From Thalassotalea profundi (GTDB lineage Bacteria; Pseudomonadota; Gammaproteobacteria; Enterobacterales; Alteromonadaceae), in NCBI RefSeq assembly GCF_014653195.1, contig NZ_BNAH01000004.1, forward strand, positions 173,959 through 237,958: a stretch of 64,000 nucleotides of DNA, written 5' to 3'. Shown here piece by piece: positions 1-10,203 of the stretch (positions are counted from its first letter, which is position 1; each line of letters begins with the position of its first letter). The notes under the pieces were generated by a model. It was not told the DNA's origin. It saw only the letters and a list, made by a program, of their open reading frames with translations, and ran no database searches. The position numbers were made by a program, and so were the translations under genes.

Positions 1-39
1 GCAATGTAACTTACTTTCACAACTTTCGTTGTGTTGAAA

Positions 40-124
<85 letters not shown>

Positions 125-148
125 ATTATTCATACTACTCAGTTGTAA

Positions 149-225
149 TGGTGGCTACACCGGGATTTGAACCTGGGACCCCATCATTATGAGTGATGTG
201 CTCTAACCAGCTGAGCTATGTAGCC
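149..225 (-). tRNA. tRNA-Met (anticodon CAU), elongator type
   Basis: The reverse strand gives a 77-nt cloverleaf starting GGCTACATAGCTCAG, with anticodon loop CTCATAA inside the stem CATCA/TGATG, T-arm GGTTCAAATCC and encoded CCA (149-151). A paired first base (G1-C72) and the acceptor sequence favour elongator tRNA-Met over initiator tRNA-fMet. It is the first gene of a two-tRNA unit on this strand. Confidence 0.93.
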
Positions 226-256
226 TTTCCAACTCGCCTCTCAGCAAGTGGCGCGT

Positions 257-285
257 ATTATGCAAATCTGCTTAGCTTACGTCAA
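257..285 (-). promoter_or_regulatory. Sigma70 promoter of the tRNA-Met/tRNA-Leu unit
   Basis: On the minus strand there is a -35 TTGACG (280-285), a 17-bp spacer and a -10 CATAAT (257-262). Each hexamer is one mismatch from consensus. A GC-rich discriminator (ACGCGCC) follows, as is typical of stable-RNA promoters under stringent control. A second TATAAT-like -10 with a similar GCGC discriminator lies further upstream at 349-354, without a good -35. The rest of 286-411 shows nothing else. Confidence 0.6.
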
Positions 286-411
286 CCGTTTTTTTCTAAA
301 AAAGTAGACTTTTTATCTGTTTGCTTAAAGTCTCACCATTTTGCGCGTATTATACACGAAAATGGTGAACATTATGGTGAGTTTAGTAAAAATGAAATAA
401 GCCTAGCAGGT

Positions 412-762
412 TTATTTTACTCGTTCTTTCGCTTTTTCTTCTAAATGTTTTGAGTATTTTGCTATTTCAGCGATGTTAGCTGTTACTTCTTTTACCGATG
501 TGTTGCCAATTACAAATTCACCGGTTTCTAAGGCCGAATTACTGGCTGAAAATACAAGTAAATTTTGTTCGTTACACATGATTTTATCGTATACATCTCG
601 TAATTTAAGTTTATTTTGTTTTAGATACGACCGTAAACGACTTTTGTCGTTGGCTGCAACATATTCACAAATTCGTAATGAAATGTTGTCATCAGCATAA
701 GTCATGGGGGCTAAAACGATTGAGTGAACTGCTAATACGCTAATTAAAATAATTTTTTTCAT
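412..762 (-). CDS. Small secreted protein, probable DUF3718 family
   Basis: This 116-residue protein begins with a clear Sec signal peptide (basic MKK, hydrophobic stretch to about residue 20, likely cleavage near TYA-DD). The mature part has two cysteines (about residues 32 and 63) around a charged segment of the RICEYVAANDKSRLRSYLK type, which resembles the DUF3718 family common in Alteromonadales. The function of that family is unknown. It probably acts in the periplasm, perhaps with a disulfide between the two cysteines (inferred). It stands alone between the tRNA promoter and ychF. Confidence 0.75.
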   Translation of the reverse strand: MKKIILISVLAVHSIVLAPMTYADDNISLRICEYVAANDKSRLRSYLKQNKLKLRDVYDKIMCNEQNLLVFSASNSALETGEFVIGNTSVKEVTANIAEIAKYSKHLEEKAKERVK

Positions 763-881
763 ATTTAAGCCTTTCTAGTAAAGATAATAAGTAATTATTA
801 TCGGTAGTAGTATAATTTTAATGTGGCTATGTGCTTGCCAATTTAAGTTTGGTCTATTTTTTAATAATTACAAGAAAAGTA

Positions 882-913
882 AAAAGGCTTATGAATGAAT
901 CCATAAGCCTTTT
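882..913 (-). terminator. Intrinsic terminator of the rplY-pth-ychF unit
   Basis: A perfect 12-bp stem (882-893 with 902-913, core AAAAGGCTTATG/CATAAGCCTTTT) with an 8-nt loop is followed on the minus strand by a run of T. It sits 31 bp past the ychF stop. The stem has A/T runs on both sides, so it could also work in the plus direction. Confidence 0.85.
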
Positions 914-943
914 GTTGAGTTTTAAAAGGAGGGGGACTATTTA

Positions 944-2035
944 TTAGACATTAAATCTAAAATGCACCACATCACCATCTTTAATCAGATAGTCTTTACC
1001 TTCTAAGCGCCATTTACCGGCGTCTTTGGCTCCAGACTCACCATTAAATTCGATAAAATGCTCATAGCTAATGACTTCAGCTCTGATAAAACCTTTTTCA
1101 AAGTCAGTATGAATAACGCCAGCAGCTTGCGGTGCAGTTGCGTTTTGCTTAACAGTCCACGCTCTTACTTCTTTTACACCAGCAGTGAAATAAGTTTGTA
1201 GATTCAATAAGCCGTAACCTGAATTGATTACTCTATTTAAGCCTGGCTCTTCTAAGCCCATTTCTGCCATGAATTCATCGCGATCTTCTTCATCCATTTC
1301 TGAAAGTTCGCCTTCAATTTCCGCACATACCGCTACTACAACAGCGCCTTCGACTTCAGCTATTTTATGGACGACATCAAGATATGGATTATTTTCAAAA
1401 CCATCATCATTAACATTAGCGATATACATGGTAGGTTTTATTGTTAAAAAATTTAAATAAGCGACTGCAGCTTTTTCTTCTTTAGATAAATCTAAAGAAC
1501 GTACCATATGACCGTCTTCTACATGCTTTAATATTTTTTCTAAAACAGGGAGCTCAAATTTAGCGTCGCTATCACCGCCTTTTGCGCGTTTAGCTTGTCG
1601 AGTAATGGCACGCTCAGCGGTATCCATATCTGCTAACGCAAGTTCGGTATTGATAACATCAATATCTTCAGCAGGGTCTATTTTATTGGCAACATGAATG
1701 ATATTGTCATTTTCAAAACAGCGAACAACATGTCCTATTGCATCTGTTTCACGTATGTTGGCCAAAAATTTATTACCAAGACCTTCACCTTTAGAAGCAC
1801 CCGCAACAAGGCCAGCAATATCAACAAATTCCATAGTTGTTGGTAGAACACGCTCAGGCTTTACAATTGCGGCTAATTTATCTAGTCGCGGATCAGGTAC
1901 AGGTACTACACCTGTGTTAGGCTCAATGGTACAAAAAGGAAAGTTTGCGGCTTCAATACCCGCTTTAGTTAACGCGTTAAATAGAGTAGATTTACCAACG
2001 TTGGGCAAGCCAACAATACCACATTTGAAACCCAT
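944..2035 (-). CDS. ychF: Redox-regulated ATPase YchF (Obg/OLA1 family)
   Basis: The protein has 363 residues, the usual YchF length. Walker A is GLPNVGKS at residues 9-16 and the G3 motif DIAG at 72-75. The position of the classical NKxD base-specificity motif reads NVND, and a C-terminal TGS domain follows from about residue 280. In this family the altered G4 motif switches preference from GTP to ATP, and the protein binds ribosomes and modulates oxidative-stress responses. The gene is last in rplY-pth-ychF, 31 bp after pth, an order conserved in gammaproteobacteria. Confidence 0.97.
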   Translation of the reverse strand: MGFKCGIVGLPNVGKSTLFNALTKAGIEAANFPFCTIEPNTGVVPVPDPRLDKLAAIVKPERVLPTTMEFVDIAGLVAGASKGEGLGNKFLANIRETDAIGHVVRCFENDNIIHVANKIDPAEDIDVINTELALADMDTAERAITRQAKRAKGGDSDAKFELPVLEKILKHVEDGHMVRSLDLSKEEKAAVAYLNFLTIKPTMYIANVNDDGFENNPYLDVVHKIAEVEGAVVVAVCAEIEGELSEMDEEDRDEFMAEMGLEEPGLNRVINSGYGLLNLQTYFTAGVKEVRAWTVKQNATAPQAAGVIHTDFEKGFIRAEVISYEHFIEFNGESGAKDAGKWRLEGKDYLIKDGDVVHFRFNV

Positions 2036-2066
2036 GATTATTACCTATAATTGTTACGCTCAGTGC

Positions 2067-2654
2067 TTATGCTTGAGCCTTAAATGAGTGTAAACGATTT
2101 TGTGCTTTCTTTAAGTCGTCTTTTTGCCATATATCAAAACAACGACTGGCTTCATCGATACTTTGTTCTATTAAATTTTGTTCATTTGCAGGGGCTTTAC
2201 CTAAGACATGTCCTGTTACTCGGTCTCTGTGCCCAGGATGTCCGATGCCTATTCGCAAACGGTAGAATTCTTTATTATTTGCCATACAGGCAATAATGTC
2301 TCGTAATCCATTATGACCACCGTGGCCACCGCCTTGCTTAATTTTACATATACCAGGTTCCATATCTAGTTCATCATGTGCCACTAAGATGTCTTCGATA
2401 GGAATTCTAAAGAAATTTGCTAGGGGAGCGACAGCATGACCACTACGATTCATAAAAGTGGTAGGCACTAATAAGTGGACATTTTTACCGCCAATAAGTC
2501 CTTTACCGTATAGGCCGGAATATTTTTTTTCGGGTCTTAAAGTAATGTTATTTCGCGAGGCTAGTTCGTCGACGAACCAAACACCGGCATTGTGGCGGGT
2601 TTTTGTGTATTCGGGGCCTGGATTACCCAGGCCCACAACTAGTTGAATAGTCAT
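2067..2654 (-). CDS. pth: Peptidyl-tRNA hydrolase
   Basis: The enzyme recycles peptidyl-tRNAs that drop off ribosomes by cleaving the ester bond to the peptide. The 195-residue sequence carries the expected active-site set: Asn11 in GLGNPG, catalytic His21 in TRHNAG, Met68-Asn69 in TFMNRSG, Asp94 in AHDELD and Asn115 in GGHNGL. It lies 19 bp downstream of rplY and upstream of ychF, so the three translation-linked genes are probably one transcript. Confidence 0.98.
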   Translation of the reverse strand: MTIQLVVGLGNPGPEYTKTRHNAGVWFVDELASRNNITLRPEKKYSGLYGKGLIGGKNVHLLVPTTFMNRSGHAVAPLANFFRIPIEDILVAHDELDMEPGICKIKQGGGHGGHNGLRDIIACMANNKEFYRLRIGIGHPGHRDRVTGHVLGKAPANEQNLIEQSIDEASRCFDIWQKDDLKKAQNRLHSFKAQA

Positions 2655-2673
2655 TTAAGGAATAAACTTTAAA

Positions 2674-3291
2674 TTATTCTTCAGTAGTTTCTTCTTCTGC
2701 TTCAGCGTCGTCAGCTTTGCCTTTAGGAGCATTCGCAGTTACAACAGCTAAGTCATGACTCTCACCTTTAGCTAGTTCATCAGATGTTACACCTTTTGGA
2801 AGAGCGACATCAGATAAATGAAGAGTTTGACCTACTTCTAAATCTGCAACATCTACTTCAATGAACTCTGGTAAGTTCTTTGGTAAACATGAAATAGCAA
2901 TTTCAGAAACGTGATGTGCAACAATAGCGCCTTTCTTAACAACAGCTTCTTCATTAATGAAGTGAACTGGAACGTTAGTATGAACGGCATGAGATGCATC
3001 AATACGCATAAAATCTAAATGCATGATCACTTGTTTGAACGGATGACGTTGCATGTCTTTGATTAAACATTCAACAGGTTTTCCGTCAACATTTAATGTT
3101 AAAACGTGAGAGTAAAAAGCTTCTTCTTGTTGAGCACGGAATACTTTATTGTGTGCTAAAGTTAAAGAAACAGGCTCTTTGCCTTCACCGTAAAGGATTG
3201 CTGGAACTTTGTTCGCGTGACGTAGGCGGCGGCTCGCACCTTTCCCTAAATCAGTACGTACTTCAGCATCCAAAGTAAAAATATCAGTCAT
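2674..3291 (-). CDS. rplY: 50S ribosomal protein L25, long CTC/TL5 type
   Basis: This is L25, the 5S rRNA-binding protein. At 205 residues it is the two-domain general-stress (CTC/TL5) form: an N-terminal 5S-binding domain (about 1-95) plus a C-terminal beta domain (about 100-185). The E. coli protein has only the first domain. The C-terminus is an acidic tail rich in Glu. It is the promoter-proximal gene of rplY-pth-ychF, with a leader of about 100 nt between the predicted promoter and the ATG. Confidence 0.95.
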   Translation of the reverse strand: MTDIFTLDAEVRTDLGKGASRRLRHANKVPAILYGEGKEPVSLTLAHNKVFRAQQEEAFYSHVLTLNVDGKPVECLIKDMQRHPFKQVIMHLDFMRIDASHAVHTNVPVHFINEEAVVKKGAIVAHHVSEIAISCLPKNLPEFIEVDVADLEVGQTLHLSDVALPKGVTSDELAKGESHDLAVVTANAPKGKADDAEAEEETTEE

Positions 3292-3402
3292 GGTTTTATA
3301 CCTAATTTTAAATAAAAGTTGCGTTGTTTTTTGCGACCAAAAACAACAAGTAATACCTTTAAATACCTAGTGGGTTTAACTACCAGATAAAAAAGGCGCG
3401 CA

Positions 3403-3432
3403 ATATTACCATTTCATTGATAACAATGCCAA
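3403..3432 (-). promoter_or_regulatory. Predicted sigma70 promoter of rplY-pth-ychF
   Basis: On the minus strand: -35 TTGGCA (3427-3432, five of six consensus bases), 18-bp spacer, -10 TAATAT (3403-3408), then a GC-rich discriminator TGCGCGCC. The discriminator resembles that of the tRNA promoter at 257-285 and suggests growth-rate or stringent control (inferred). Confidence 0.5.
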
Positions 3433-3455
3433 TAATTTAGAATACCTAAATGCAA

Positions 3456-3491
3456 AAAAGTAGCTAACATCGTTAAATATTAGCTACTTTT
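3456..3491 (-). terminator. Intrinsic terminator of prs
   Basis: A perfect 12-bp stem (3456-3467 with 3480-3491, core AGTAGCTAA/TTAGCTACT) with a 12-nt loop and T-rich tail on the minus strand. It lies 37 bp after the prs stop codon and upstream of the rplY promoter. Confidence 0.85.
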
Positions 3492-3527
3492 GTAATACGC
3501 TAGTTGATTAGAAATAAATTTTCTAAC

Positions 3528-4475
3528 TTAATTATCAAACATCGCTGAAATAGATTCTTCGTTGCATACACGACGAATGGCTTCAGATAACATACCGCTT
3601 AATGTTAATTGGCGTACTATTTTCAGCTTTTTGATTTCTTCAGTTAAAGGAATAGAGTCTGTAACAACAACTTCATCAATGACTGAATCTTTAAGGTTTT
3701 GCGCAGCATTTCCAGATAAAACCGGATGAGTAGCATAAGCAAACACGCGTTTAGCGCCATGTTCTTTGAGCGCTTCTGCTGCTTTGGCTAATGTCCCGCC
3801 GGTGTCAATCATATCATCAACGATGAAGCAATCTCTACCTTCCACGTCACCAATAATATGCATAACTTGTGCAACGTTAGCTTTAGGGCGTCGTTTATCA
3901 ATAATAGCTAAATCAGCATCATCTAATAACTTCGCTACTGCCCTTGCGCGAACAACACCACCAATATCTGGAGAAACAACCACAGGGTTTTCAATGTTCC
4001 TTGCCAGCATATCTTCAAGTAAAATTGGTGTACCAAAAACGTTATCGACAGGAACATCGAAAAAGCCTTGAATTTGTTCAGCGTGAAGGTCTACTGTTAG
4101 TACTCGGTCAACACCTACACTTGATAAGAAGTCAGCAACTACTTTTGCAGTAATAGGAACACGAGCACTACGCACTCGGCGATCTTGGCGAGCATAACCA
4201 AAATATGGCATAACTGCTGTAATGCGGCCAGCTGAAGCACGACGAAGTGCATCAATCATGACGATTAATTCCATTAAGTTATCATTGGTTGGCGCACAGG
4301 TAGACTGTATGATAAATACATCAGCACCACGTACATTTTCAGTTATTTCAACACTTATCTCGCCATCGCTAAAACTACCAACCTTGGCTTCGCCTAAGGT
4401 GATATATAGACGGTTCGCTATTTGTTTGGCCAGTTCAGGGGTGGCATTACCCGCAAAAATCTTCATGTCAGGCAC
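3528..4475 (-). CDS. prs: Ribose-phosphate pyrophosphokinase (PRPP synthase)
   Basis: It makes PRPP from ribose 5-phosphate and ATP for purine, pyrimidine, NAD, histidine and tryptophan synthesis. The 315 residues match the class I bacterial length. Visible motifs are FSDGEI (35-40), the ATP-binding segment YARQDRR (94-100), His131 in [11 protein letters not shown] and the PRPP loop [10 protein letters not shown] near residue 220. It has its own terminator and is separated from ispE by 123 bp, so it may have its own promoter there. Confidence 0.98.
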   Translation of the reverse strand: MPDMKIFAGNATPELAKQIANRLYITLGEAKVGSFSDGEISVEITENVRGADVFIIQSTCAPTNDNLMELIVMIDALRRASAGRITAVMPYFGYARQDRRVRSARVPITAKVVADFLSSVGVDRVLTVDLHAEQIQGFFDVPVDNVFGTPILLEDMLARNIENPVVVSPDIGGVVRARAVAKLLDDADLAIIDKRRPKANVAQVMHIIGDVEGRDCFIVDDMIDTGGTLAKAAEALKEHGAKRVFAYATHPVLSGNAAQNLKDSVIDEVVVTDSIPLTEEIKKLKIVRQLTLSGMLSEAIRRVCNEESISAMFDN

Positions 4476-4598
4476 AATCAGTTCCTCAGAAACTTATGAC
4501 ATTTAAATTACAACACAGTGATAAATTTAGTACAAATTATAACAATGCATTGGGTTGAGTATTACCAATAGTAGTTGGCAAACTTGATAATTCCTAAT

Positions 4599-5468
4599 TT
4601 ATTTTGGTGCGAAATTCAATGCAACCTTTGCTAATTGTGCATGCAAAGTTGATTGGTTAACACCTTGAGCTACAAACGATTCAATACCTTGCGGTAGTTT
4701 GGATTGAACGAGCACAGCCTCTTTTTGAGTGGTAAAACGTGAGAAAATACAAGCGCCAGTACCAGTCATACGAGACGGCGCGTATTCTACCAACCAAGTC
4801 AGTAGCTTGGCAACCTCAGGATAGCGATTTATTACCAGAGTTTGACAATCGTTTCGGCAACTTTCTACTTCAATATCATTACTACTTAATTTTACTGTAT
4901 CTCTAGGAAGTTGAGGATCGTTAAAGATAGCGGCTGTTGATATATGGACATTAGGTTTAGTGATTAAATACCAGTATTCTTTAGGGTTAATAGCACTAAG
5001 CTTTTCTCCAACTCCTCGAGCTATAGCGGCATATCCATGAATAAAAATTGGTACATCAGCGCCGAGTGATAGTCCTAATTGAGCAAGAGTTGATAGTGGC
5101 AAATTAAGTTGCCAAAGTAAGTTTAATGCAAGTAATACCGTTGCAGCATTAGACGAACCTCCACCTAAACCTCCACCCATGGGCAATATTTTATCTATCT
5201 TTATATTAGCGCCTTGGCTACAGTTAGTGTGCTTTTTTAATAATAAAGCGGCTTTTACGATTAAGTTGTCTTTTGCTTCAACACCAGCAATTGGTGTAAG
5301 TAAATTAATTTCGCCTGATTGATTTATCGCGATTTCAATTTGATCGTTATAATCTAGAAACTGAAATAATGTTTCTAATTCGTGGTAGCCATCATCGCGT
5401 CGCCCAACAATATGTAAAAATAAATTTAATTTAGCTGGTGCAGGAAAAATATAAAAGGGTTCAGTCAC
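4599..5468 (-). CDS. ispE: 4-diphosphocytidyl-2-C-methyl-D-erythritol kinase
   Basis: A GHMP-family kinase of the MEP isoprenoid pathway. The 289-residue protein has the N-terminal substrate motif PAPAKLNLFL (9-18), the glycine-rich ATP loop PMGGGLGGGSSNAA (about 96-109), a conserved Asp in GADVPIF (about 146) and the C-terminal GHMP motif MTGTGACIF. It lies 10 bp after lolB; lolB-ispE-prs is a common gammaproteobacterial order. The pathway's Dxr is encoded at 43.6 kb. Confidence 0.97.
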   Translation of the reverse strand: MTEPFYIFPAPAKLNLFLHIVGRRDDGYHELETLFQFLDYNDQIEIAINQSGEINLLTPIAGVEAKDNLIVKAALLLKKHTNCSQGANIKIDKILPMGGGLGGGSSNAATVLLALNLLWQLNLPLSTLAQLGLSLGADVPIFIHGYAAIARGVGEKLSAINPKEYWYLITKPNVHISTAAIFNDPQLPRDTVKLSSNDIEVESCRNDCQTLVINRYPEVAKLLTWLVEYAPSRMTGTGACIFSRFTTQKEAVLVQSKLPQGIESFVAQGVNQSTLHAQLAKVALNFAPK

Positions 5469-5478
5469 ATCAACCTCG

Positions 5479-6093
5479 TTAGAACATCCACTGATTAATT
5501 ACTATTTTAATTGTTAACTGGTCTTGTTTTATTGTTAATTGTTTAGGCAAGGGGATATTGTTAACGTTAATATATTCTTTATATAAGATATCCCATGTTT
5601 GGTTATTATAACTCCCTATAATTGATTCGGGGAGCTGGGTTTTACTATGGTATGTGATCTTATCATTTACAGAAAAAGGTATCGCTTTAATCCAACTTTT
5701 AAGTGCTTGGGAAGGCAGTTGATAACCAGTAAGAGACATTAAAATATGATCAATATTGCTATTTTGATAGCTATTTCCATCAACTTCAATCGTATAAATA
5801 CCTTCAGCAAGGTTAACTTCTAGTACATTTATGCCCAAATAAGTGGTTAAACTTAATTGCTCTGTATTTTTATTTGGGTTATTTTGCCAAAAAAGCGTCG
5901 CACTTTTTCTTTCTTTATCATCTAAAAAAGCAATTTTTCCATTTATTTGCCAATTGTTGATGGTAGTCAAATAATCCACTCTGTTTTCAAGGCTATAATT
6001 AGTTGGAAGTGATTGCTGATTTAATTTAGGCATACTACTGCAGCTTACTAAAAATGCTACTAAACACAGCGTAGTTAATTTAACCGCGAACAT
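5479..6093 (-). CDS. lolB: Outer-membrane lipoprotein LolB (lipoprotein insertion)
   Basis: LolB accepts lipoproteins from LolA and inserts them into the outer membrane. I start at 6093 because the peptide from there (MFAVKLTTLCLVAFLVSC) is a textbook lipoprotein signal with lipobox LVSC. A longer reading from 6165 would place 24 unrelated residues before it. The mature part has LolB-like segments WQINGKIAF and LTGYQLP. It is divergent from hemA and leads lolB-ispE. The Shine-Dalgarno for 6093 is weak, so the start is likely but not certain. Confidence 0.9.
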   Translation of the reverse strand: MFAVKLTTLCLVAFLVSCSSMPKLNQQSLPTNYSLENRVDYLTTINNWQINGKIAFLDDKERKSATLFWQNNPNKNTEQLSLTTYLGINVLEVNLAEGIYTIEVDGNSYQNSNIDHILMSLTGYQLPSQALKSWIKAIPFSVNDKITYHSKTQLPESIIGSYNNQTWDILYKEYINVNNIPLPKQLTIKQDQLTIKIVINQWMF

Positions 6094-6326
6094 TGAGATT
6101 GATCGCTTATATATGTTTATAACGCAAGTTAGCGCTAATGCTGAAGAGTATCTACTTTCAATCATGATAAATATTTCGTAAAATTGCGCTATTGTTTAAA
6201 TAATTAATAAATTTGTGTGTCGTTGTTGATCTTGTACACAATACGTTGATGTCGATTATATCGGTAACATGACACTTCTGTCATGCCTACATGATAATTA
6301 ATCACTAATTAGGCTAAAAACTTTAT

Positions 6327-7595
6327 ATGTCCATTGTTGCTGTTGGTATAAATCATAAAACTGCGCCAGTTGCTGTTCGGGAAAGAATTTCATTTAATCC
6401 TGATCAGTTAAGCATGGCATTACAGGAAATGTTACAACACGTTCAATGCAAAGAAGCGGCTATTTTATCAACGTGTAATAGAACCGAATTATACTTAGTA
6501 CAAGAAGGAGATATAGCATCAACTAAAGAAAGGGTTTTAAGGTGGTTAGAGCAACATCATAAGGTTCCTGCATCTACGATAAGTCCTAGTTTATATTGGC
6601 ACAATGATCACAATGCTGTAAATCACATGATGCGTGTTGCTTGTGGCTTAGATTCGCTAGTTTTAGGTGAACCGCAAATTTTAGGGCAAATGAAACAAGC
6701 TTATAGTCAAGCAAAAGCCGCGGGTTCTATGTCTTTAGTCATGGACCGTTTATTTCAACGAACCTTTGGTGTTGCTAAACAAGTACGTACTGAAACCGAA
6801 ATTGGTGCAAGTGCTGTATCTGTTGCATTTGCTTCTGTTAATTTAGCTAAGCACATTTTTGCGGATATTGAAAAAGCGAAAGTGTTACTGGTCGGTGCAG
6901 GTGAAACTATTGAACTAGTGGCTAAACACTTGTACGAAAATAAAGTGAATAAAATTACTGTTGCTAATCGCACTTTAACTCGGGCTGAAGGTATGGCTAA
7001 ACAGATAGGCGCTGATGTAATCACCTTAGCGCAAATACCTGAGCGAATGGCAGACGCTGATATTGTTATTAGTTCTACCGCTAGTACTCTGCCTATTATT
7101 GGAAAAGGCATGGTAGAACAAGCATTAATTAAACGTAAGCATAGACCTATTTTTATGGTTGATTTGGCTGTACCTAGAGATATTGAAGAACAAGTCTCTG
7201 ATCTAGACGATGTATTTTTATATACGGTAGATGATTTACAAAGTATTATTGCTAAAAATTTAGATAAACGTCGAAAAGCAGCTGTTCAGGCAGAATCTAT
7301 CGTTACTAAACAAACAGATGGCTTTATGGCTTGGTTACGCGGACTTAATACGCAAGATACGGTGATTAGCTATCGTAACCAATGTATTGAAGAGCGTGAT
7401 ATTTTACTAGAAAAAGCGTTATTACAACTTAATACTGAAAAACCGCCAGAAGCAGTAATTGCAGAATTAGCAACTAAATTAACGAATAAGTTTATGCATG
7501 CGCCAACGAGTGCTATACAAAATGCAGCACAAGGCGGTGAACTTGATAAAATTGTTTACTTAAGAGAAATTTTTAATCTTGACCAATCTAATTAA
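6327..7595 (+). CDS. hemA: Glutamyl-tRNA reductase
   Basis: This is the first step of C5 tetrapyrrole synthesis, reducing Glu-tRNA to glutamate-1-semialdehyde with NADPH. The 422-residue protein begins with GINHKTAPVAVRERISF and has the catalytic Cys50 in LSTCNRTELY. It continues with the LGEPQILGQMKQAY helix, a Rossmann NADPH motif LLVGAGE near residue 191 and a C-terminal dimerisation helix. It opens the plus-strand run hemA-prfA-prmC-sirB2-sirB1-kdsA and diverges from lolB, as in E. coli. Confidence 0.98.
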   Translation: MSIVAVGINHKTAPVAVRERISFNPDQLSMALQEMLQHVQCKEAAILSTCNRTELYLVQEGDIASTKERVLRWLEQHHKVPASTISPSLYWHNDHNAVNHMMRVACGLDSLVLGEPQILGQMKQAYSQAKAAGSMSLVMDRLFQRTFGVAKQVRTETEIGASAVSVAFASVNLAKHIFADIEKAKVLLVGAGETIELVAKHLYENKVNKITVANRTLTRAEGMAKQIGADVITLAQIPERMADADIVISSTASTLPIIGKGMVEQALIKRKHRPIFMVDLAVPRDIEEQVSDLDDVFLYTVDDLQSIIAKNLDKRRKAAVQAESIVTKQTDGFMAWLRGLNTQDTVISYRNQCIEERDILLEKALLQLNTEKPPEAVIAELATKLTNKFMHAPTSAIQNAAQGGELDKIVYLREIFNLDQSN

Positions 7596-7731
7596 GGTTT
7601 TCGCCTACTATAAGATTAATTGCAACTAGCGTTATTAATCTTTACACTGCCGTCAATTTATCATGTGATAATTGTTCAATGTATTGAATCTTTATCGCCC
7701 ATAATTTTATCTATTTTAGTAAGTTAATTTA

Positions 7732-8820
7732 ATGAATAATTCTGTTTATCAAAAGCTTGAAGGTTTAGTAGAACGCTTTGAAGAAGTTCAAGCTTTATTG
7801 TCTGATCCTGAGACCATATCAAATCAAGAAAAATTCCAAGCATTATCAAGAGAGTTTTCACAGTTAGAAGAGGTTACCCAAGCCTTTCATGCTTATCAAG
7901 GCGCCGAAGAAAACTTTGCGACAGCAGAAGAAATGCTAAAAGATGATGACCCTGATATGCGTGAAATGGCGCAAGAAGAGTATAAATCAGCGAAACAAGC
8001 TGTTGAAGACCTTACCCATGAATTACAAATTCTTTTACTGCCAAAAGATAAAAATGACGACAATAACTGTTTTGTTGAAATACGCGCAGGTGCTGGCGGT
8101 GATGAAGCTGCAATATTTGCTGGTGATTTGTTCCGTATGTATAGCCGTTATTGTGAAAAGCAAGGCTGGCGTATTGAAGTAATGAACATGAACGACAGTG
8201 AACAGGGCGGTTTTAAAGAAGTTATTTTTAAAATAGTGGGTAATAGTGTTTACGGTCAAATGAAATTTGAATCAGGTGGGCATCGAGTTCAACGCGTGCC
8301 AGAAACTGAATCTCAAGGGCGAGTCCATACATCTGCTTGTACTGTGGTTGTTATGCCTGAAATTCCTGAATCAGAAGCGATAGAAATTAATAAAGCTGAT
8401 TTGAAAATTGACACTTTTAGAGCATCCGGTGCGGGTGGTCAGCATGTTAACAAAACTGATTCAGCTATTCGTATTACCCATATACCCACTGGGGTTGTGG
8501 TGGAATGTCAGGATCAACGTTCTCAACATAAAAATCGTGCGCAAGCTATGTCGGTTTTACAAGCTAGATTACAAGCTGCAGAAGATGAAAAACGTAGAAG
8601 CGAGGAAGAGTCGTCTCGTCGAAATCTAGTGGCTAGTGGTGACCGTTCTGAGAGAATTCGCACTTATAATTATCCACAAAGCCGAATGACAGATCATCGT
8701 ATTAACCTTACACTTTATCGATTAGGTGAAATTATGGAAGGTAATTTACAGTTAATACTTGATCCAATATTACAAGAAAATCAAGCTGATTTACTTGCTG
8801 CATTAGCTGAACATCAATAG
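7732..8820 (+). CDS. prfA: Peptide chain release factor 1
   Basis: RF1 terminates translation at UAA and UAG. The 362-residue protein shows the codon-reading PxT motif as PET (190-192) and the hydrolysis motif GGQ (235-237) in [12 protein letters not shown]. The GGQ glutamine is the substrate of PrmC, encoded 27 bp downstream. The 136-bp gap after hemA holds only a weak AT-rich hairpin near 7613-7641. Confidence 0.98.
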   Translation: MNNSVYQKLEGLVERFEEVQALLSDPETISNQEKFQALSREFSQLEEVTQAFHAYQGAEENFATAEEMLKDDDPDMREMAQEEYKSAKQAVEDLTHELQILLLPKDKNDDNNCFVEIRAGAGGDEAAIFAGDLFRMYSRYCEKQGWRIEVMNMNDSEQGGFKEVIFKIVGNSVYGQMKFESGGHRVQRVPETESQGRVHTSACTVVVMPEIPESEAIEINKADLKIDTFRASGAGGQHVNKTDSAIRITHIPTGVVVECQDQRSQHKNRAQAMSVLQARLQAAEDEKRRSEEESSRRNLVASGDRSERIRTYNYPQSRMTDHRINLTLYRLGEIMEGNLQLILDPILQENQADLLAALAEHQ

Positions 8821-8847
8821 CTCTTAACTTGTACTATTCATCATAAT

Positions 8848-9693
8848 ATGATGGCAATTTCAACGATTAAAAAACTGATTCATTTGGGCGAGGTTACACT
8901 TGCCCAAATTTCTGATAGTGCCAAGCTTGATAGTCAAATTCTACTGAGTTTTGTTTTACAAAAACCGATCAGTTATTTTTATACTTGGCCTGATGAACAG
9001 GTTAGTCAAATACATGAAAAAACCTTTTTAGCATTATTAAATAGGCGAAGTAACTATGAGCCAATTGCTTACATAACTGGTGAAAAAGAGTTTTGGTCAA
9101 TGATGTTTAAAGTTGCTCCTAGTACTCTTATTCCAAGACCTGATACCGAAGTTTTAGTAGAAACGGTATTAAAGCATCATAATAATGATAAGTTATTATG
9201 TTGCGATCTGGGAACCGGAAGTGGGGCTATTGCTCTAGCATTAGCTTCAGAGAGGCCTAGTTGGTTAATTGATGCGTTAGACTTTAATGTTGAAGCGGTC
9301 TATTTAGCACAAGAAAATGCAACAACATTAGGTTTCTCTGACGTAAATATTTATCAAAGTCATTGGTTTTCTCAAGTGTTATCACAAAAGCGTTTTGATA
9401 TTATTGTCAGCAATCCACCTTATATTGATAAGGAGGATCCTCATTTAACCCAAGGTGATGTACAATACGAACCGTTATCGGCTTTAGTTGCTGATGATAA
9501 AGGAATGAAAGATATTCAAAATATTGCACAACAGGGGCGTAATTATTTAAAAGCAAATGGTATGATATATTTCGAGCATGGGTATAACCAAGGTATGCAG
9601 GTGCGAGACTTATTACTTGATTTAGGTTACCAGAATATTGAGACTGTTATGGATTATAATGGGAATGAACGAGTTACTTTTGGTCGTATATAA
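8848..9693 (+). CDS. prmC: Release factor glutamine N5-methyltransferase
   Basis: PrmC methylates the GGQ glutamine of RF1 and RF2 using S-adenosylmethionine. The 281-residue protein has an N-terminal helical substrate domain, the PRPDTEVLVE segment (97-106), SAM motif DLGTGSGAI (120-128) and catalytic NPPY (189-192). It follows prfA directly, the standard pairing. The start could be either of the two adjacent ATGs at 8848 and 8851. Confidence 0.97.
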   Translation: MMAISTIKKLIHLGEVTLAQISDSAKLDSQILLSFVLQKPISYFYTWPDEQVSQIHEKTFLALLNRRSNYEPIAYITGEKEFWSMMFKVAPSTLIPRPDTEVLVETVLKHHNNDKLLCCDLGTGSGAIALALASERPSWLIDALDFNVEAVYLAQENATTLGFSDVNIYQSHWFSQVLSQKRFDIIVSNPPYIDKEDPHLTQGDVQYEPLSALVADDKGMKDIQNIAQQGRNYLKANGMIYFEHGYNQGMQVRDLLLDLGYQNIETVMDYNGNERVTFGRI

Positions 9694-9746
9694 ATTATCC
9701 CAGTAATACCTTTAATAATAACTAAAAATGAAGAGAGTAGTAACAC

Positions 9747-10112
9747 ATGTTTAAACATTTACATATGACACTAGCTGTTATCAGTGTTTTATTATTTACA
9801 ATAAGATTTATTTGGACATTAATTGATTCACAACAATTATCAAAAAAGTGGGTTAAAATTACTCCGCATATTATTGATACATTATTGCTAGTCTTGGGTA
9901 TTGTAATGGCCGTGAAATTGGCAATTAACCCATTAGAACAACTTTGGTTAGGTGAAAAAATTCTAGCAGTTATCGCGTATATATTTACAGGCTACTACAC
10001 ATTAAAATTAGCAAGGAACCGTATGTTACAAGTCATTGGTTTCTTAGGCTCTATTGGTTGGATTATGCTTGTGTTTCGAATTGCGATGACAAAAGAAAAT
10101 ATTATCTTTTAG
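9747..10112 (+). CDS. SirB2-family inner-membrane protein
   Basis: A 121-residue membrane protein with four hydrophobic segments (about 7-26, 42-62, 70-86, 95-113). It fits SirB2 in size, topology and the motif PHIIDTLLLVLG, and sits between prmC and sirB1 as in enterobacteria. The biochemical role of SirB2 is not established; the Salmonella name came from effects on invasion-gene regulation. Confidence 0.88.
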   Translation: MFKHLHMTLAVISVLLFTIRFIWTLIDSQQLSKKWVKITPHIIDTLLLVLGIVMAVKLAINPLEQLWLGEKILAVIAYIFTGYYTLKLARNRMLQVIGFLGSIGWIMLVFRIAMTKENIIF

Positions 10113-10136
10113 CGTTTATTACCTTTAAATTTCTAA

Positions 10137-10165
10137 ATTCTCCCTTATATAGGGAGAATACCTTT
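10137..10165 (+). terminator. Hairpin, possible terminator or attenuator between sirB2 and sirB1
   Basis: A perfect 9-bp stem ATTCTCCCT/AGGGAGAAT (10137-10145 with 10151-10159) with loop TATAT is followed by ACCTTTTCC. The T tract is short, so termination may be partial. Confidence 0.5.
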
Positions 10166-10203
10166 TCCAATTACTACAGATAAGTTGTTGCTATTTTTAT
10201 CCT

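Noticed and set aside
193..444. Plus-strand open frame of 83 codons
   Set aside because: It begins inside tRNA-Met on the other strand, crosses the tRNA promoter and has no ribosome site; it is a chance frame.
6093..6165. Longer lolB start
   Set aside because: It would bury the lipoprotein signal peptide 24 residues inside the protein.
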